Part shown: piece by piece, positions 6,623 through 8,209 of the stretch
How the letters are laid out: every line of letters begins with the position of its first letter
Numbering within the stretch: position 1 is the first letter of the stretch
Origin: a bacterium
Lineage (GTDB): Bacteria; Cyanobacteriota; Vampirovibrionia; Obscuribacterales; Obscuribacteraceae
Reading direction: 5' to 3'
Length of the DNA stretch: 8,209 bases
Assembly: GCA_030431355.1 (NCBI GenBank)
Contig: JAUIJG010000231.1
Location: 1 to 8,209, forward strand
Translations under genes and position numbers: made by a program
The notes under the pieces: generated by a model
Seen by the model: the letters and a program-made list of their open reading frames with translations, nothing else
Told to the model about the DNA's origin: nothing
The model's database searches: none

Positions 6623-7178
6623 CGAATAATTCTCCTGTGCCAGCAGGGTCGCTTTTGCCCGAAGCGCCAAATGCTTCCAGGGCAGCCTTAACCCGGCTTA
6701 AAATCATGCTCTCGTCGATTTTGGGCTTCCAATCATCAGCTATCATCAACTTCAAACCCGGCTCCAGTTCTACTTCGCTGTATCTGCGAATCTCAACTGT
6801 CTCAAGGGGCTCTTTCTTCAATAGCTTTGACTTGACCCGGTTAGACTCCTGAACACTGGTGACTACATTTTCAAGCTCTTCATCGGTGGATCCGTAGAGA
6901 AGGGATTGAATTTCTGAAAGCGGAAGTGAGACGCTTTGCAAAGCCTTGATTGCAAGAATTTGCAACACATGTCTTTCGCCATAGCGAGCCTGTCTTCCTT
7001 CTATAGAAGGTCGATCAAGTATGCCTAGCGATGTGTAATACCTGATAGTGCGCCGATCCGGTGCAGATGAGACCCGGTTGTCCTGCTGCAGATTTTTAAG
7101 TCCGCGCTCTTTTAGTAAGCGAGAGACCCTATTGGATAACTCATCTATCGAGTATTTCGTCGCGTCTTCCGCAACCAT
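6597..7178 (-). CDS. MerR-like transcriptional regulator, partner of the VIT/VWA gene
   Basis: A 193-residue DNA-binding protein. Residues 9-20 (YSIDELSNRVSR) form the first helix of a MerR winged helix-turn-helix. RTIRYYTSLGILDRP (43-57) is the recognition/turn segment, and GRQARYGERHVLQILAIKAL (61-80) is the wing and following helix. Between the first helix and RTIRYY lie about 20 extra residues (21-42) not found in classic MerR proteins. A short helical stretch (86-122) could serve for dimerisation. The tail (128-193) has RRYSEVELEPGLKL and an acidic end, with no cysteine effector site, so metal sensing is unlikely. The start is uncertain: a frame extends to a TTG at 7232, and an ATG at 7196 has no visible ribosome site. 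The ATG at 7178 follows GGTGAG by 9 nt and is preferred. It precedes and overlaps the VIT/VWA gene, so it probably controls its own operon. Confidence 0.85.
   Translation of the reverse strand: MVAEDATKYSIDELSNRVSRLLKERGLKNLQQDNRVSSAPDRRTIRYYTSLGILDRPSIEGRQARYGERHVLQILAIKALQSVSLPLSEIQSLLYGSTDEELENVVTSVQESNRVKSKLLKKEPLETVEIRRYSEVELEPGLKLMIADDWKPKIDESMILSRVKAALEAFGASGKSDPAGTGELFDGQEEESE
6631..6636 (-). promoter_or_regulatory. Ribosome binding site fixing the VIT/VWA start
   Basis: On the minus strand AGGAGA stands 8 nt before the ATG at 6622, inside the 3' end of the MerR-like gene. It decides for the 904-residue form over the longer reading from 6670 and suggests translational coupling between the two genes. 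Confidence 0.8.
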
Positions 7179-7187
7179 AACAGTATT

Positions 7188-7193
7188 CTCACC
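7188..7193 (-). promoter_or_regulatory. Probable ribosome binding site of the MerR-like gene
   Basis: GGTGAG on the minus strand, 9 nt before the ATG at 7178. It is weaker than the site of the VIT/VWA gene but better than anything before the alternative starts at 7196 (ATG) and 7232 (TTG). Confidence 0.4.
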
Positions 7194-7308
7194 CATTGCT
7201 GTGATGCTGTCAAGATACTGCAAAATCAACAAGAACGCAAGTAAAATCTCCCAAAACCCTTTACCCGAAACACTTTACAACCCGCTTCCGATACGGAATG
7301 CACCATAA

Positions 7309-7375
7309 ATTGTAAACTCATCCGTTACAGTTTTACAGTTTTTCTATCATTTACAGTAATCCTGGCAGATTACTG
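7309..7375 (-). promoter_or_regulatory. Candidate promoter/operator of the MerR-VIT/VWA operon
   Basis: On the minus strand TACAAT (plus positions 7309-7314) is a good -10 box, with only a poor -35 box upstream, as is common at activator- or MerR-controlled promoters. Just upstream are three direct repeats, TTACAG on the plus strand (7325-7330, 7333-7338, 7351-7356). There is also a TGTAA-N9-TTACA inverted repeat (7311-7329) and the palindrome CAGTAAT-N8-ATTACTG (7354-7375). This would give a leader of about 120-130 nt before the ATG at 7178. The promoter assignment is an inference; the repeats are directly visible. Confidence 0.4.
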
Positions 7376-7490
7376 CAATATTCAAATTCCAGAATCCGGG
7401 AAGACAAAGCATTGCTTTAGCCTCATATCATCAAGACAAAAAACTAATTCCGGTCATACCAAAGAGCTTTCAAACGTAACAGAGCCAGAC

Positions 7491-7520
7491 TAACAGTATT
7501 TAAATTTGCTGTTACTGTTA
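7491..7520. repeat. Perfect inverted repeat TAACAGTA-N14-TACTGTTA
   Basis: Two 8-nt arms (7491-7498 and 7513-7520) are exact reverse complements around an AT-rich 14-nt centre. Centre-to-centre spacing is 22 nt, about two helical turns, which suits a dimeric DNA-binding protein better than an RNA hairpin. The arms carry the same CAGTA core that recurs across this intergenic region. Confidence 0.5.
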
Positions 7521-7556
7521 ATATTTCCCACCATCCAGCACACTGCCACCCTGGTG

Positions 7557-7585
7557 CTATCAATTGCCGCTGCAGCTTTTGATAG
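7557..7585. repeat. Inverted repeat CTATCAA-N15-TTGATAG
   Basis: Perfect 7-bp arms at 7557-7563 and 7579-7585; the loop contains the self-complementary GCTGCAGC. It lies about 80 nt downstream of the response regulator stop codon and could be part of its 3' end, but no T tract follows on the minus strand. It does not share the CAGTA core. Confidence 0.3.
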
Positions 7586-7664
7586 ACCCTGACCGTATTA
7601 CTGCAAAGAGCCTGTATTGCATCCAATTAGATAACAAACTTTCGAACTAACTGAAGCGCAAATT

Positions 7665-8209
7665 TCAAGCTTCGAGCTTGTAACCCACACCATGCACATT
7701 GCGAATTAAAGACTGCTCCCCTTTGGTATCAATCTTGCTTCTAAGCTTTTTGACACTGGTACGAATTGTCTCCGGGGACTTGTCGGAGTCAGCTGTCCAG
7801 ACCCTGTCCAATAGAGCTTCAGCGCTGAAAACCTGACCTTTGTGGCGCATCAAAAATTCTAATAGAGCAAACTCCATACGAGGCAAGTGGATGTCCTTAC
7901 CCCCCTTGGTGACGGTATGGGCACCAATGTCTAGAGAAATATTGCCTGCACTGAGAACCTCACCAGCAAAATCTTTAGGTCGCCGCATCAAGGCCCTCAG
8001 CCTGGCCGATAACTCCTTGAGATGAAATGGCTTCGTCAGATAATCATCCGCACCGGCATCAAATCCCAACTCCTTGTCAGGAACTGTTCCTCTACCAGTC
8101 AATATCAATATAGGAGTCTCGCCACCTTGCTGTCGAAAAGTCTTGCATACCTCGATACCATCCATCTTTGGAAGGGTGAGATCCATGATGATCACGTCAT
8201 ATTTATAAG
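7665..8209 (-). CDS. OmpR/PhoB-family two-component response regulator (5' truncated)
   Basis: The frame runs off the right edge; 180 C-terminal residues are visible. An apparent GTG start at 8195 lies inside the receiver domain (YDVIIMDLTLPKMDG) and is not the real start. The phospho-accepting aspartate is visible residue 9, with the conserved Thr37 (LILTGRG) and Lys59 (YLTKPF) at normal spacing, so the receiver should be functional; about 45 N-terminal residues are missing. Residues about 84-180 form the winged-helix output domain, ending in IRNVHGVGYKLEA, typical of PhoB/OmpR proteins that bind direct repeats as dimers. The cognate histidine kinase is not in the window, so the signal is unknown. 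The gene has the same orientation as the MerR-like operon but is separated by 486 nt, so it is probably a separate unit. A small inverted repeat (7666-7680) spans its last codons. Confidence 0.93.
   Translation of the reverse strand, partial: YKYDVIIMDLTLPKMDGIEVCKTFRQQGGETPILILTGRGTVPDKELGFDAGADDYLTKPFHLKELSARLRALMRRPKDFAGEVLSAGNISLDIGAHTVTKGGKDIHLPRMEFALLEFLMRHKGQVFSAEALLDRVWTADSDKSPETIRTSVKKLRSKIDTKGEQSLIRNVHGVGYKLEA

Larger units (their letters stand above)
7179..7664. promoter_or_regulatory. 486-nt gene-free region dense in CAGTA/TACTG motifs
   Basis: No credible gene is seen here. Seven copies of the pentamer CAGTA or its complement TACTG occur at 7181, 7216, 7354, 7371, 7494, 7513 and 7599, where about one is expected by chance. 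Several belong to longer exact repeats: TAACAGTATT at 7178-7187 and 7491-7500, and ATTACTGCAA at 7369-7378 and 7597-7606. The first copy fills the spacer between the ribosome binding site and ATG of the MerR-like gene. The region lies directly upstream of that leftward operon, so the motifs are candidate binding sites for the MerR-like protein or another regulator. Confidence 0.5.

Noticed and set aside
6623..6670. Longer N terminus for the VIT/VWA protein (ATG at 6670)
   Set aside because: The strong AGGAGA 8 nt before the ATG at 6622 explains translation better, and the extra 16 residues lie in the MerR-like coding region.
7444..7626. 60-codon minus-strand frame in the intergenic region, starting with TTG
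   Set aside because: No ribosome binding site, rare start codon, no recognisable features, and it runs through the inverted repeats that look regulatory.
7666..7680. Inverted repeat CAAGCT-TCG-AGCTTG over the end of the response regulator gene as a terminator
   Set aside because: The stem is only 6 bp with a 3-nt loop, sits within the last codons, and no T run follows on the minus strand.
8193..8195. GTG as the start of the response regulator
   Set aside because: It falls inside the receiver domain just before the phospho-accepting aspartate, and the frame stays open to the window edge, so the true start is outside.

Overview
The window carries seven protein-coding genes, two of them cut by the window edges. 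Base composition is roughly balanced, with no RNA gene, CRISPR array or insertion sequence visible. The mix of families recalls non-photosynthetic Cyanobacteriota such as Candidatus Melainabacteria/Obscuribacterales: GspE-N-like helical repeats, secreted proteins with pseudopilin-type globular domains, a VIT/VWA protein paired with a MerR regulator, and patatin-like proteins. This placement is an inference from remembered family distribution, not from a search.

Left part (1-2422): a rightward pair encodes the C-terminal part of a helical-repeat protein resembling the GspE/MshE N-terminal domain. It is followed 5 nt later by a secreted patatin-like protein. That protein keeps the glycine-rich oxyanion loop and the DGG aspartate but has Asn91 where the nucleophilic serine belongs. 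It converges on a leftward gene for a free-standing catalytic domain of the 2-oxoacid dehydrogenase E2 (acyltransferase) family, which lacks lipoyl and subunit-binding domains.

Middle (2423-3907): a 234-nt divergent intergenic region holds a plausible rightward promoter. It precedes a secreted protein built from two tandem copies of a type II secretion/type IV pilin-like globular domain. The prepilin N-terminal helix is missing. The gene ends in a perfect 12-bp hairpin.

Right part (3908-7178): a leftward two-gene operon encodes a MerR-like regulator and a 904-residue VIT + VWA protein. The genes overlap by 26 nt, and the VIT/VWA start is fixed by an AGGAGA ribosome binding site inside the regulator gene. 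The VIT/VWA protein has an intact MIDAS, no signal peptide, a Gly/Trp/Pro-rich linker and an unassigned helical C-terminal domain.

Upstream of that operon lies a 486-nt gene-free stretch (7179-7664). It has an unusual density of CAGTA/TACTG motifs, three TTACAG direct repeats and several inverted repeats, and is a good candidate for an operator region of the MerR-like protein. At the right edge is the leftward, 5'-truncated gene for an OmpR/PhoB-type response regulator.
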